From Hyphomicrobiales bacterium (GTDB taxonomy: Bacteria > Pseudomonadota > Alphaproteobacteria > Rhizobiales > Rhizobiaceae), in NCBI GenBank assembly GCA_900473205.1, contig UCLB01000001.1:1-64000 (forward strand): DNA of 64,000 nt, written 5' to 3'. Of the stretch, positions 1-9,116 are shown one piece after another. The position numbers and the translations under genes were made by a program. The notes under the pieces were generated by a model, which worked only from the letters and a program-made list of their open reading frames with translations, did not search any database and was not told where the DNA came from. The first letter of the stretch is position 1; every line of letters starts with the position of its first letter.

Positions 1-951
1 ATGGCAGGCGACAACACCGCCGCCTTGGCGCTCGCGTGACTTCGGGGCCTCCCGGCTGCAAATATCGGCGGCAAGGGGACAGCGTGGGTGGAAAGCACAG
101 CCTTTGGGTGGATCAAGCGGACTGGGCGGTTCGCCCCCCATCAGCGCCCGCTCGCGATTTGGGGAGGCCACATCCGGGATCGTCTGGAGCAGCAATTTTG
201 TGTAGGGATGCTGCGGATTGGCAAATAGCGCTTCCGTATCAGCCTCTTCCACCATCCGCCCAAGATACATCACGGCAATTCTATCTGCCATGTGGCGCAC
301 GACGGCAAGATTGTGACTGATAAACAGGTAGGTCAGCCCAAGCTCATCCTGAAGCTTGCGCATCAGATTGAGGATTTGCGCTTGTACGGAGACATCGAGA
401 GCCGATGTCGGTTCGTCGCAGACGAGGAATTCCGGCTCGCTGGCGAGTGCACGCGCAATCGAAATACGCTGCCTTTGACCACCGGAAAACTCATGCGGAT
501 AGCGCCTGCTATCATCGGGTGAAAGGCCAACGATCTTCAGCAGATCGGCCACACGCTCGGTCACTGCCTCCGGACTGTCGCGCAGGCCAAATTCGCGGAT
601 GGGTTCGGCAATGATATCGCCGACGCGCCAGCGCGGATTGAGGCTTGCATGCGGGTCCTGGAAGATCATCTGCGCTTCCATTGGCTTGCCGTCGCCGGCC
701 GGTGCGAAGACGATGGCGCCTTCGGTCGGGGCGTAGAGCCGCGTCACCAACCGTGCGACAGTGGATTTCCCGCAACCGGACTCGCCGACAAGTGCCAAGC
801 ACTTGCCTTTCTGAACGATGAAAGTGACATCCTGCACGGCATGCAGATAGCGTTTCGGCTTGCGCTCGATCATCCTGTTCAGCCACGGCGTCGACACATC
901 AAAGACCCGCGTTAGCTGGTCGACTTCAAGGGCGTTCTTGGAACTTCTCAT
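1..951 (-). CDS. Peptide-type ABC importer ATPase, DppF-like (3' end cut by window)
   Basis: This is the second ATPase of a dipeptide/oligopeptide/nickel-type ABC importer and would power uptake from the cytoplasmic side of the inner membrane. The frame is open from ATG at 951 to base 1, 317 codons without a stop. Visible are Walker A (GESGCGKS, about residue 60) and a C-terminal region with the spaced cysteines and the V-A-C-H ending typical of the oligo_HPY extension of this family, so only a few residues should be missing. Its ATG overlaps the stop of the DppD-like ATPase by four bases (ATGA), so the two are translationally coupled. The substrate cannot be read from the ATPase; neighbouring amidohydrolases suggest a nitrogenous compound or peptide derivative. 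Confidence 0.9.
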   Translation of the reverse strand, partial: MRSSKNALEVDQLTRVFDVSTPWLNRMIERKPKRYLHAVQDVTFIVQKGKCLALVGESGCGKSTVARLVTRLYAPTEGAIVFAPAGDGKPMEAQMIFQDPHASLNPRWRVGDIIAEPIREFGLRDSPEAVTERVADLLKIVGLSPDDSRRYPHEFSGGQRQRISIARALASEPEFLVCDEPTSALDVSVQAQILNLMRKLQDELGLTYLFISHNLAVVRHMADRIAVMYLGRMVEEADTEALFANPQHPYTKLLLQTIPDVASPNRERALMGGEPPSPLDPPKGCAFHPRCPLAADICSREAPKSRERQGGGVVACH

Positions 952-1934
952 GCAACACCTCCGTCATGAAGCAGGCAGGCTACGGCACCATGTGCCTGGG
1001 GTATCAGCGCCGGGCGGATTTTGAGACAGCGTGGGCCGACGGCACTACAGCGTGGATTGAAGGCGCAGCCAGGTGGAATGGCGTTCAGTCGTGGCATGGA
1101 ACCGTCTATCTGCGTCAGGTGCTCGACACGTGCGCCAAGGGCTGGAATGGAGCCCATCAGGCCGCGCGTATAGGGATGTTTCGGGCGGGCTATGACATCT
1201 TCAACGGTGCCGATCTCGATGATGCGGCCTGCATACATCACCGCTACGCGGTCGGCCGTCTCTGCGATTACGCCCATGTCGTGCGTGACCAGCATGACGC
1301 CAGCACCTTGCTCCCGGCACAGCTTGCGCAGCAGGCTGGTAATCTGCGCCTGTATCGAAACATCAAGCGCTGTGGTCGGCTCATCGGCGATGATGAGTTG
1401 CGGATTTCCCGCAAGTGCCAGGGCGATCACGACGCGTTGTCGCATGCCGCCGGAAAACTGGTGCGGATAATGGTCGATGCGCTCTTCCGCACCGGGAATA
1501 CCCACCTGTTGCAGCAGATGAATGCCATGAAGACGCGCCTGCGCACGGTTGCGGTCCGAATGCAGCCGGATGGTTTCGATGAGTTGTTGACCGACTGAAA
1601 ACAAGGGATTGAGCGAGGTCAGCGGGTCCTGAAATATGGCACCAACCATCCGGCCTCGCACGTTTTCCATCTCGTCATCGTTCAGATTATCCGTCCGTTT
1701 GCCGCCGATATGGATTTCGCCGGAGGCGATGCGGCCGGGCGGTTCGAGAAGACCGAGAACGGCCATGCCGGTCATCGATTTTCCAGCACCCGACTCCCCG
1801 ACCACACCGAGGATTTCGCCCCGCGCAATCGTGAGTGACACATCCGACAACGCAGTCAGAACTCCACTGCGGGTTGGAAATTCGACAGACAGACCTTTGA
1901 CCTCGAGAGCGGGGGAGGCACCTGCTGAGTTCAT
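948..1934 (-). CDS. Peptide-type ABC importer ATPase, DppD-like
   Basis: First ATPase subunit of the importer, 328 residues, the usual length for DppD/OppD. It shows Walker A GESGAGKS near residue 47, the signature LSGGMRQRV, Walker B LIIADEPTTALD, and the C-terminal oligo_HPY segment with spaced cysteines (CAFNPRC, then a C near the end). The start ATG at 1934 overlaps the stop of the upstream amidohydrolase by four bases, and its own stop overlaps the next ATPase start, so the minus-strand genes from 8179 down to the window edge form one coupled operon: binding protein, two permeases, two amidohydrolases, two ATPases. Confidence 0.93.
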   Translation of the reverse strand: MNSAGASPALEVKGLSVEFPTRSGVLTALSDVSLTIARGEILGVVGESGAGKSMTGMAVLGLLEPPGRIASGEIHIGGKRTDNLNDDEMENVRGRMVGAIFQDPLTSLNPLFSVGQQLIETIRLHSDRNRAQARLHGIHLLQQVGIPGAEERIDHYPHQFSGGMRQRVVIALALAGNPQLIIADEPTTALDVSIQAQITSLLRKLCREQGAGVMLVTHDMGVIAETADRVAVMYAGRIIEIGTVEDVIARPKHPYTRGLMGSIPALGARVEHLTQIDGSMPRLNAIPPGCAFNPRCSAVGPRCLKIRPALIPQAHGAVACLLHDGGVA

Positions 1935-3427
1935 GACGGCACCTCACTCTGGAGGGAAGGATAGCTGGGTGGAAAGATGTCCTCCACCGGCGGATGGCCA
2001 TAGGTACGCTCGGGATAACGGGCGATCAGGCCGTCAAATTGCTGCTGTGCCTGGCCTCGTGCGGCGACGAGATCAATTCCGGCTACCTGTCCATCCCGCA
2101 TGGAAATCCGGCCATCGACGATTGTCGCGCGGGTGACGCGACCTGTTGCGCCATAGACAAGCGTCTGGATGGGATCGATACGCGGCGCGATCATCCGGTC
2201 GGCCATGTCGAACACGGCAATGTCGGCCTTTGCGCCAACAGCAATGCGTCCGAGGTCGGGACGCTGAAGGGCATCCGCCCCTGCCAGGGTTGCAGCGTCG
2301 TAGAACTCGGCTGCCGATCCGGCATCGCCGCGTCCTTCAGCAATTCTGTTTGCCATCATGCCAACGGCCATGTTCAACACCATGTCGGGCGGGGCCGTAT
2401 CTGTTCCCAGGCCGATGCGGATGCCTTTTGCTTTCAATAGGGAAAAGGACTTGAGCGAGGAACCGTGCCGCGCAGACACAAGCGGACAATGGGCGACGGT
2501 GACGCCGTTTGCCGCATACCGCAGCAGATCTTCGTCGGTTGCCACTGTCGCATGCGGTGCGATCAGTCGCGAGGAGAGTAAGCCGAGACCATCAAGCCAT
2601 TGCGGCGCGGTGGTGCCATGCAGCCGCTGGACGGTCTGCAGTTCCATTTCGCCTTGCGCCATGTGCAGACGTACGGGCAGATCCAGATCATTGGCATAGG
2701 CAAATGTCTGGCGCAGCAGCTCCTCCGTGCAGGTTTCGACACGGTCGGGAGCGAACATGCCAGAAATCAGGCCATTGCCGGTGCCGTGAAACCTTTTGGC
2801 AAATTCGGCAGCATCCGAAAGCTCGCGAAGTCCTCGTGCCTCGTCAAACACCGGCTGCATGGCACCCGCTTCATCGAGGATGACGCCGCCTGTGCGATAG
2901 GCCGGGCCAAGCCAGACGCGGATGCCGAGTTCTTCTGCCGCGACGGCTGCAGCCTCGAATTCGGCGACCGTTTCACCCCATGCGCGATAGAAAAGAGATG
3001 CGATGGGCAGCGCCGACGTTATGCCGTTCAGCAGCAACTGAGCAAAAGCGTAGCGTTTCTGGAAGGCCAGTTCCTCTGGCGTATACATCTCATAGGCCCG
3101 TGCGGCGTAATCGGAGGGCCAGACGCGCCCCTTTTTCCAGCCGGGCTGGTTGTCCATCGCAAGCACGGTCGTGTCGAGATCGGAGAGGGCATCGAGATCG
3201 ACAAAGCCCGGGCCGATGAGGGCTTCGCCCATGTCGTAACGCGCGGCCAGCTCGCCGTCGAAACGGGACCCGACCCAGAGGATGCGATCATTCTCGATGA
3301 CCACTTCGCCGCCGTTTATCAGGCGCCTGCCTTCCGGCATGTCGGCAATCACGTAACGCGCGGCCAGCGCCCAGCGACCGGCCGGACGTTTGCCGAGAGG
3401 GAGCGTGGACCAGTCAGCATTCCTCAT
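1931..3427 (-). CDS. ATZ/TRZ-type amidohydrolase lacking the HxH metal motif
   Basis: A 498-residue member of the amidohydrolase superfamily closest in layout to the chlorohydrolase/SAH-deaminase (ATZ/TRZ) branch, which hydrolyses C-N or C-Cl bonds on ring compounds. The later ligands are recognisable: H255 in RLHMAQGE, H292 in APHAT, H313 in AHCPLVSARHG and D343 in GLGTDT. The normally invariant N-terminal H-x-H after PGFV is replaced by D77-L-D79. The enzyme may therefore bind metal differently or be inactive or regulatory. It is cotranscribed with a peptide-type importer and a second amidohydrolase, so a deaminase or hydrolase step on the imported compound is the likely role. Substrate unknown. 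Confidence 0.85.
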   Translation of the reverse strand: MRNADWSTLPLGKRPAGRWALAARYVIADMPEGRRLINGGEVVIENDRILWVGSRFDGELAARYDMGEALIGPGFVDLDALSDLDTTVLAMDNQPGWKKGRVWPSDYAARAYEMYTPEELAFQKRYAFAQLLLNGITSALPIASLFYRAWGETVAEFEAAAVAAEELGIRVWLGPAYRTGGVILDEAGAMQPVFDEARGLRELSDAAEFAKRFHGTGNGLISGMFAPDRVETCTEELLRQTFAYANDLDLPVRLHMAQGEMELQTVQRLHGTTAPQWLDGLGLLSSRLIAPHATVATDEDLLRYAANGVTVAHCPLVSARHGSSLKSFSLLKAKGIRIGLGTDTAPPDMVLNMAVGMMANRIAEGRGDAGSAAEFYDAATLAGADALQRPDLGRIAVGAKADIAVFDMADRMIAPRIDPIQTLVYGATGRVTRATIVDGRISMRDGQVAGIDLVAARGQAQQQFDGLIARYPERTYGHPPVEDIFPPSYPSLQSEVPS

Positions 3428-4617
3428 GGCCGTGCTCTCAGGCTTGCGCCGTCGCGTCCAACGATATTACCCGCGGTGACCACGAGTTTGCGCGGCTGGT
3501 GTGTAACGATGGCTTCGCCGACGCTTTCACCTTCGACAAGCACGACGTCACCACGACCGCCCACCTCAAGTGCATGCGCGGAACGGTCCATCGCCAAAGC
3601 GCCTCCCGTGGTGCAGACGTCAAGAGCCATGGCAAGCTCATCATCGCGGCGTAGGTTGTTTTTCATGCCCAGCAGCATGGCCCGTTCCAGCATGTCGCCA
3701 TTGCCATAGGGCCCCCACGTATCGCGGAAGCCATCCACCCCGGCACCGAAGCGAACACCCGCAGCATGCAGACGTTTCAGCGACGGGACTTCACGCGATG
3801 GCGGTGCCGTCGTAAAAATAGGCACATCCAGCTCTGCGCAGGTGTCGATCAGGGCTTGCGAGACATTCCAATCCGGAAGGCCCAGGCAGAAGGCATGGCT
3901 GACCGCGACCTTACCCTGCATGCCCATGGCGCGGATGCGCTCGAAGATCATCTCCATCGAGAATGCACCCAGCTCTCCGCCTTCGTGGAGATGGATATCG
4001 ATGCCTTTTCCGTGTTTTTCAGCAATGGCGAAGATCGTATCGAGATGTCCTTTCGGATCACGATCCATGCCGCAAGGATCAAGCCCGCCGACCAGATCGG
4101 CACCCATCTCCATGGCCTTGTCCAGCAGTTCGGCGGTGCCGGGTCTGCGCATCAGTCCTGATTGTGGGAAAGCGACAATTTCAATTTCGACCACGCCCTC
4201 AAGCTGACGCCGTGTTTCCATCACGCCTTCCAGGGCGATCAAGCCCTGGTCGGTGTCGATGTCGACATGGGTGCGGATCAGCGTCGTGCCGTAACCCACA
4301 GACTGCAACGATTGGCGCATGGATTGCACATGGGCATCGAGGCCATACTCACGCTTTACCGCGCGCTCATTGTCGATCTTGTCGATCAACCGCGGGCCGA
4401 CTGTGTTGACGTACCAGGGATATCCCAGCAGCGACTTGTCGAGATGGGTGTGGGCATCGACCAGACCGGGAATGGCAATGCGGCCGCCCGCATCTTCGAC
4501 TGTTACGCCGTTGGCCGCGATGTTCGCGCCGATTTCAGCGATGCGGCCATCCTTGATCAGGATATCGGCCTCTGCCCCACCCATGGGTCTTGCATTGGTA
4601 ATCAGAAGATCGGTCAT
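3424..4617 (-). CDS. Cytosine-deaminase-like amidohydrolase (CodA/AtzC family)
   Basis: A 397-residue metal-dependent hydrolase resembling cytosine deaminase and N-isopropylammelide amidohydrolase. Seen from the N terminus: HTHLDK (H56, H58), a central H-L-H-E around residues 209-212, SHAFCLG (H241) and GVDGFRDTWGPYGNGDM with the catalytic Asp at 295, all in CodA order. ATG at 4617 is preferred over an in-frame TTG one codon earlier because GAGG lies seven bases upstream. The stop overlaps the start of the next amidohydrolase by ATGA. It sits between the permeases and ATPases of the importer, pointing to intracellular deamination or deamidation of the transported compound. Confidence 0.87.
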   Translation of the reverse strand: MTDLLITNARPMGGAEADILIKDGRIAEIGANIAANGVTVEDAGGRIAIPGLVDAHTHLDKSLLGYPWYVNTVGPRLIDKIDNERAVKREYGLDAHVQSMRQSLQSVGYGTTLIRTHVDIDTDQGLIALEGVMETRRQLEGVVEIEIVAFPQSGLMRRPGTAELLDKAMEMGADLVGGLDPCGMDRDPKGHLDTIFAIAEKHGKGIDIHLHEGGELGAFSMEMIFERIRAMGMQGKVAVSHAFCLGLPDWNVSQALIDTCAELDVPIFTTAPPSREVPSLKRLHAAGVRFGAGVDGFRDTWGPYGNGDMLERAMLLGMKNNLRRDDELAMALDVCTTGGALAMDRSAHALEVGGRGDVVLVEGESVGEAIVTHQPRKLVVTAGNIVGRDGASLRARP

Positions 4618-4626
4618 CAAAATGCC

Positions 4627-5574
4627 TCAGCGTAATTTGGGGTTAAGGGCGTCGCGCAGCCAGTCGCCGAGCACGTTGATGGACACAACGAGCAGACAGA
4701 GCTGGAGGCCCGGGAAAAGCACGATCCACCACAGACCGGAGAACAAATACTGGTTGCCGATGCGGATCAGCGTTCCGAGCGATGGCTGTTCTGGCGGCAT
4801 GCCGACGCCGAGGAAAGACAGCGTCGCCTCGATCAGGATGCCCAAGCCGAAGTTCAGCGTGGCAGTCACCAACAGGGGCGTCGTGGTGTTGGGCAGAATG
4901 TGTTTCAGCATGATGCGCCATGTCGGCACCCGGATGAGCCTTGCCGCCTGGACATATTCCTTGTTGCGCTCGACCATCGTCTGCGCTCGCACAGTTCGTG
5001 CATATTGCACCCACGCAGACAGCGAAATCGCAAACACGATCACGCCCGATGCGCCTGCCTCGCGCAGATAGGGCGGCAGGAGTTGCCGGGCGAGTGCGGA
5101 GACGAGAATGGCGATCAGCATTGTCGGCATGGATAGCAGCACATCCCCCGCCCGCATCAGCAGGCTGTCGGCCCATTTGCCGTGGTAGCCGGCAATCAGT
5201 CCGAGCGTAGAGCCAACCACCAGCGACACCGCCACGGATGCGGCACCGATGATGATGGACGCCCGCGATCCGTAAAGGATGGCCGATAACAGGTCGCGTC
5301 CCTGAACGTCGGTGCCAAGAATGTAGGGCCACTGTCCCTCAGCCATCCAGATCGGCGGGATTTCGGCATTCAACAGATCGAGAGAGGCGAGATCATAGGG
5401 GTTCTGCACCGTAAACAAAGGGGCCAGAAAAGCCGATGCGATCAGACCTAGAAGCATGATTGCTGCAATGATCGCAGATGGATGATGCGTAAAGCTCCAT
5501 CCCAGATCGGATTGCAGCAATCGTGCAAATCGCGATGGTCTGGTCGTTGTTGGTGTTGGCTGGACGGCGGTCAT
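4627..5574 (-). CDS. Peptide-type ABC importer permease, DppC-like
   Basis: Second inner-membrane permease of the importer, 315 residues. It has an N-terminal cytoplasmic segment with a first membrane span near residues 35-55, an extracytoplasmic loop, then a five-span binding-protein-dependent transport domain ending in LGDWLRDALNPKLR, the standard DppC/OppC C terminus. AGGAG lies just upstream of the ATG at 5574. It is separated by 13 bases from the DppB-like gene and by nine bases from the amidohydrolase downstream. Confidence 0.92.
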   Translation of the reverse strand: MTAVQPTPTTTRPSRFARLLQSDLGWSFTHHPSAIIAAIMLLGLIASAFLAPLFTVQNPYDLASLDLLNAEIPPIWMAEGQWPYILGTDVQGRDLLSAILYGSRASIIIGAASVAVSLVVGSTLGLIAGYHGKWADSLLMRAGDVLLSMPTMLIAILVSALARQLLPPYLREAGASGVIVFAISLSAWVQYARTVRAQTMVERNKEYVQAARLIRVPTWRIMLKHILPNTTTPLLVTATLNFGLGILIEATLSFLGVGMPPEQPSLGTLIRIGNQYLFSGLWWIVLFPGLQLCLLVVSINVLGDWLRDALNPKLR

Positions 5575-5587
5575 GGTGGTGCTCCTG

Positions 5588-6553
5588 TCACGCGGCGCGC
5601 AGACGCGGGTCTATGACCGCATAGGCGATGTCGACGAAGGTGTTCAGCGTTACGAAGATGAAGGATACGATACACAGATAGGCCGCCATGACGGGGATAT
5701 CGACGAAGGTGACGGCCTGCATGAACAGCATGCCCATGCCTGGCCACTGGAAAACCGTTTCTGTGACGAGGGCAAAGGCAATCAGGTTGCCCACCTGCAT
5801 GGCAGTCAAGGTGACGACCGGCATCAGACAGTTCTTCAGTGCATGGCGAAACCACAGGGCGCGGCGCTTGACGCCACGTGCACGGGCAAACTTGATGAAA
5901 TCCGCCCGCAACGTTTCCAGCATTTCTGCCCGCACCAGCCGCATGACAAGAGTAATCTGGAAAAGCGACAAAGACAGGGACGGCAGAATGACAGCGGCGC
6001 GGCCTGAAGGCGTCAGCAGCCCCGTGGACCACCAGCCGATGCGCACCACATCGCCTCGCCCATAACCCGGCAACCAGCCGAGCGTAACGGAAAATATCAG
6101 GATCAGGAGAATGCCTACGAGAAAACTCGGCAGGGATACGCCAATGATCGAGCTGAACTGAAGGCTTTCCGCCCACCACTTCCCCCGACCGATGGCCGTG
6201 AAAACACCCAGCGGTATACCGATGGCGAGCGACAGAATGGTAGCGATGATGACCAGTTCGAAGGTTGCGGGGAAACGTTCAGCAATAAGACCAAGTACGG
6301 ACTGCTGATTGCGCCAGGACAGGCCGAATTCCCCCTGCGCGGCATTGGCGACAAAGCGAACATATTGCACGAGGAAGCCGTCGTTCAGCCCAAGGCGTCC
6401 GCGCAACTCGTCGCGATCAACCTGGGTCGCGCTTTCGTTGACCATCATCTCGACGGGATCTCCCAGAAAACGGAAGATGAGAAAGGCAAAAAAAGCAACT
6501 GTCAGCATCACGAGAACGGCATTGCCGATCCGCTTGATGAGGAAAGCGAGCAT
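5588..6553 (-). CDS. Peptide-type ABC importer permease, DppB-like
   Basis: First inner-membrane permease, 321 residues, the usual length of DppB. It starts with a membrane span (FLIKRIGNAVLVMLTVAF), has a DppB-type periplasmic region with GLNDGF near residue 55, and ends IDPRLRAA after the last span, as DppB/OppB proteins do. It follows the binding-protein gene after a 69-base gap that contains a strong hairpin, and together with the DppC-like subunit would form the translocation pore. Confidence 0.92.
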   Translation of the reverse strand: MLAFLIKRIGNAVLVMLTVAFFAFLIFRFLGDPVEMMVNESATQVDRDELRGRLGLNDGFLVQYVRFVANAAQGEFGLSWRNQQSVLGLIAERFPATFELVIIATILSLAIGIPLGVFTAIGRGKWWAESLQFSSIIGVSLPSFLVGILLILIFSVTLGWLPGYGRGDVVRIGWWSTGLLTPSGRAAVILPSLSLSLFQITLVMRLVRAEMLETLRADFIKFARARGVKRRALWFRHALKNCLMPVVTLTAMQVGNLIAFALVTETVFQWPGMGMLFMQAVTFVDIPVMAAYLCIVSFIFVTLNTFVDIAYAVIDPRLRAA

Positions 6554-6592
6554 CGTGAAGTGTCCTTGATCTGGCCGACGTGAAGGAGCGGT

Positions 6593-6616
6593 CCCCCGCC
6601 AAAATCCTGGCGGGGG
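6593..6616 (-). repeat. Strong hairpin between binding-protein and permease genes
   Basis: CCCCCGCCA at 6593-6601 and TGGCGGGGG at 6608-6616 form a perfect 9-bp GC-rich stem with a 6-base loop. There is no T tract on either side. On the minus strand it lies seven bases past the stop of the binding-protein gene, a position where such stems commonly protect the 3' end of an abundant binding-protein mRNA and lower downstream expression (known for maltose and similar importers; inferred here). Confidence 0.75.
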
Positions 6617-6622
6617 CGCGGA

Positions 6623-8179
6623 TTACATCTTCACCAGCCACAAACGCGGCAGGTTATCCGAAAAGAGCGGAAAATCAGCAATCTTGGCGCTTGTGGCCCA
6701 GGCGAGTGGCTGCTGATGGAGCGGGATCATCAGCGCGTGGTCCTTGGCGATCTTCAGCGATTGTGCTTCCAGTGCAAGGCGCTTGGTCATATCGAGCTCA
6801 ACCGCCGATGCTTCTGTCACCTTGTCGAATTCCTTGTCAGACCAGCCACCCCAGTTAAAAATCCCGAACGAACCTTCCTTGGTGTGGAGAACCTGCGATG
6901 TCAGGCTGTAGGCATCCAGCATGGGCAGAGTGGCCCAGCCGAGCGTATAGACATCGACCTTGCCCGCAGACCGTTTCGGTGTCTGGACCGCGCGCGGACC
7001 TTGATCCAGTTTTGGCTTAAGGCCAATGCGGGACCACATGGAAGCGACGGCCTGACACATCTGCTCTTCATTGACCAAAGTATCTGCGCAGTTGAATTCG
7101 AATTCAAAACCTTCAGCACCAGCCTCTTTGAGAAGTGCCTTTGCCTTCTCGGGATCTGCTTTGACCGGTTCGTCCAGTGCCACATCATATCCCGGGATCT
7201 GCGGTGCTACGAGTGCGCCAGCGTTGCGGGACTTGCCGCGCATCACGCGTTTCTGAATGAGATCGAGGTCGATGGCGAATTGCATGGCCTGACGAACGCG
7301 CAGATCCTTCATCGGATTGGGTGCACCCGACAGCAACTGGTCGCGCTGGCTGAAACCGATCATGACGGTGCGAAGATCGGTTCCTTCGAGAAGCTTGACC
7401 TGCCCGGAGGCAGCTTCAAGCCGCGGCAAATCCTGCACCGGTGCCTGATCCGTAAAGTCGATATCGCCGGACAAAAGTGCAGCCACGCGCGTGGCGCTGG
7501 AGGCAATCGGCGTGAGCTCGATGCGGTCGATGTTGTGCTGTGGCTTGTCCCACCAGCCGTCATATTTCACGAAGACGGTTTTTGCATCCGGCTGGCGGCT
7601 TTCCACCTTGAAGGGGCCGGTGCCGTTTTCATTATAGGTCGCGTAACCCTCTGTACCAGAGCCGACATCTGTCGGAGCTTCGGCATTGTTGTCCTTCAGC
7701 CAACCCGCATCGAAAATGTATATCGTCGTCAGATCGTTCAGCAAAAGCGGGTAGTTGGCCGAGACGTCGATTTCGATGGTGTGGGCGTCGATGACGCGTG
7801 AACCCTTATAGGCCGGAATGTTGCCGCGCAGCGGTGATTTCGGGTTAGTGGCGCGCAGAAGTGACGCCTGCACATCGTCTGCCGTGAAATCGGCTCCATT
7901 GTGGAATTTCACGCCCTCGCGCAGTTTGAAACGCCATGTGGTGGGCGAAACGATTTCATACGAAACCGCAAGGGCAGGCTCGAGCTTCAAGTTGCGGTCA
8001 TATCGCATCAACCCTTCATAGGAGTGATTGAGCACACCGAGCGCAAAACTATCGCCGTAAGAGTAAGGGTCGAGCGAGCTGATGTCTCGTGACGCTCCCC
8101 ATTTCAATGTCGTCGCTGATGCTGGCATTGCCAGCGCCAGAAACGCTGCACTCGCCATCATGATTCTGGATAATTGCAT
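6623..8179 (-). CDS. Periplasmic substrate-binding protein, SBP family 5
   Basis: A 518-residue family-5 solute-binding protein (DppA/OppA/NikA type), the specificity component of the importer. It has a signal peptide (residues 1 to about 22, ending A-S-A), then TLKWGASRDISSLDPYSYGD, and family-typical segments WRFKLREGVKFHNG near residue 85 and VRQAMQFAIDLD near residue 290. A GAGGGG element precedes the ATG at 8179. It is the first gene of the minus-strand operon and diverges from a GntR regulator across 239 bases. The ligand is unknown. Confidence 0.92.
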   Translation of the reverse strand: MQLSRIMMASAAFLALAMPASATTLKWGASRDISSLDPYSYGDSFALGVLNHSYEGLMRYDRNLKLEPALAVSYEIVSPTTWRFKLREGVKFHNGADFTADDVQASLLRATNPKSPLRGNIPAYKGSRVIDAHTIEIDVSANYPLLLNDLTTIYIFDAGWLKDNNAEAPTDVGSGTEGYATYNENGTGPFKVESRQPDAKTVFVKYDGWWDKPQHNIDRIELTPIASSATRVAALLSGDIDFTDQAPVQDLPRLEAASGQVKLLEGTDLRTVMIGFSQRDQLLSGAPNPMKDLRVRQAMQFAIDLDLIQKRVMRGKSRNAGALVAPQIPGYDVALDEPVKADPEKAKALLKEAGAEGFEFEFNCADTLVNEEQMCQAVASMWSRIGLKPKLDQGPRAVQTPKRSAGKVDVYTLGWATLPMLDAYSLTSQVLHTKEGSFGIFNWGGWSDKEFDKVTEASAVELDMTKRLALEAQSLKIAKDHALMIPLHQQPLAWATSAKIADFPLFSDNLPRLWLVKM

Positions 8180-8332
8180 TTATTAGATCCCCTCGGATTG
8201 CATTCAATGTTGTCGGCACCCGCTTGCTAACTGGAGTAACCGCTGTTGAAACCCGTTGTTGCAAACGGCTTTTAAGCTCATTTTTGCAAACTATAACCAA
8301 GACTAGTGGAGTCTGAATGCGAAATCAATAAA

Positions 8333-8398
8333 AAATTGCATGCAATTTAAAGGGATAGATTTTGTACAATAATTGTGCGATACACGGTCAAAATTGCA
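8333..8398. promoter_or_regulatory. Probable GntR operator region with perfect 16-bp palindrome
   Basis: In the 239-base gap between the importer operon and its divergent regulator lies the perfect palindrome AAATTGCATGCAATTT (8333-8348). A second, imperfect dyad ACAAT-A-ATTGT is at 8366-8376, and the half-site AAATTGCA recurs at 8391-8398. The palindrome is of the size and position expected for a dimeric GntR/FCD repressor controlling both directions. Binding by the adjacent regulator is inferred. Confidence 0.6.
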
Positions 8399-8418
8399 CC
8401 AGATAACGAGCGTGTGTT

Positions 8419-9108
8419 ATGTCTACAAGTCTCAGCAGAAGTGACGCGATTTACGCCTCGCTTCGTCGTGCGATCCTCGAGCAAGCGTTGAAACCCGGAA
8501 CGAAATTGCCGGAGGACTCCATAGGCGATACATTCGGCGTAAGCCGAACCAGCGCCCGAAATGCTTTGTTACGGCTAGCCTCCGATGGTCTGGTTGAGAT
8601 CAAGCCCAATCGTGGCGCGGCCGTTGCCATGCCGACGCTGGAAGAAGCGGAAGAAGTTTTTGCGTTGAGGCGCTGCCTGGAGCGCGAGGTCATAGGCCGT
8701 TTGTGTAAGCGTATGCCCAGAGACGGGATCGATGCCCTGATCAGTCACGTACGCGAGGAAGAGCGGGCGCTGCAGGCATCGTCCCCCCGTTCGATCCGGC
8801 TAGCTGGCGAGTTCCACATTCTTCTTGCCGAACTGACGGGCTCCAAACTGCTGATCGATTTCATCAGCCAGATTGTCTCGCGCTCATCGCTTATTCTGGC
8901 ACGCTTCGGGCGTCCGCATTCTGCCGAATGCGGAATCGATGAGCATGTCCAGTTGATCGAGGCACTTAAAAATCTCGATGCCGAAACGGCAACTCGCATC
9001 ATGGATCATCACCTGCATGCCGTCGAAGACAGGGCCAAGGTGGACGAGAAGGACGATGGTCCTGATATTACCGAGATTCTCAGCCGCTATATTTCGGTAT
9101 CCGATTAG
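8419..9108 (+). CDS. GntR-family regulator, FCD type
   Basis: A 229-residue transcription factor. Residues 8-70 form the GntR winged helix (DAIYASLRRAILEQALKPG, then VSRTSARNALLRL, and the wing with a G-A-A-V). Residues 80-215 form an all-helical FCD effector domain (E-REVIGRL, EFH-LLAELTGS, DEHVQLIEAL, MDHHLHAVE), whose conserved His and Asp usually bind a metal and a small carboxylate. It diverges from the peptide-type importer and sits nine bases upstream of the Ggt-family gene, so it probably controls both arms through the intergenic palindrome. Confidence 0.9.
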   Translation: MSTSLSRSDAIYASLRRAILEQALKPGTKLPEDSIGDTFGVSRTSARNALLRLASDGLVEIKPNRGAAVAMPTLEEAEEVFALRRCLEREVIGRLCKRMPRDGIDALISHVREEERALQASSPRSIRLAGEFHILLAELTGSKLLIDFISQIVSRSSLILARFGRPHSAECGIDEHVQLIEALKNLDAETATRIMDHHLHAVEDRAKVDEKDDGPDITEILSRYISVSD

Positions 9109-9116
9109 GAGAATGC

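Noticed and set aside
2600-3709. A 369-codon open frame on the plus strand across the two amidohydrolase genes
   Set aside because: It is antisense to two genes with clear family motifs, its translation has no recognisable domain, and such frames are expected in GC-rich coding DNA.
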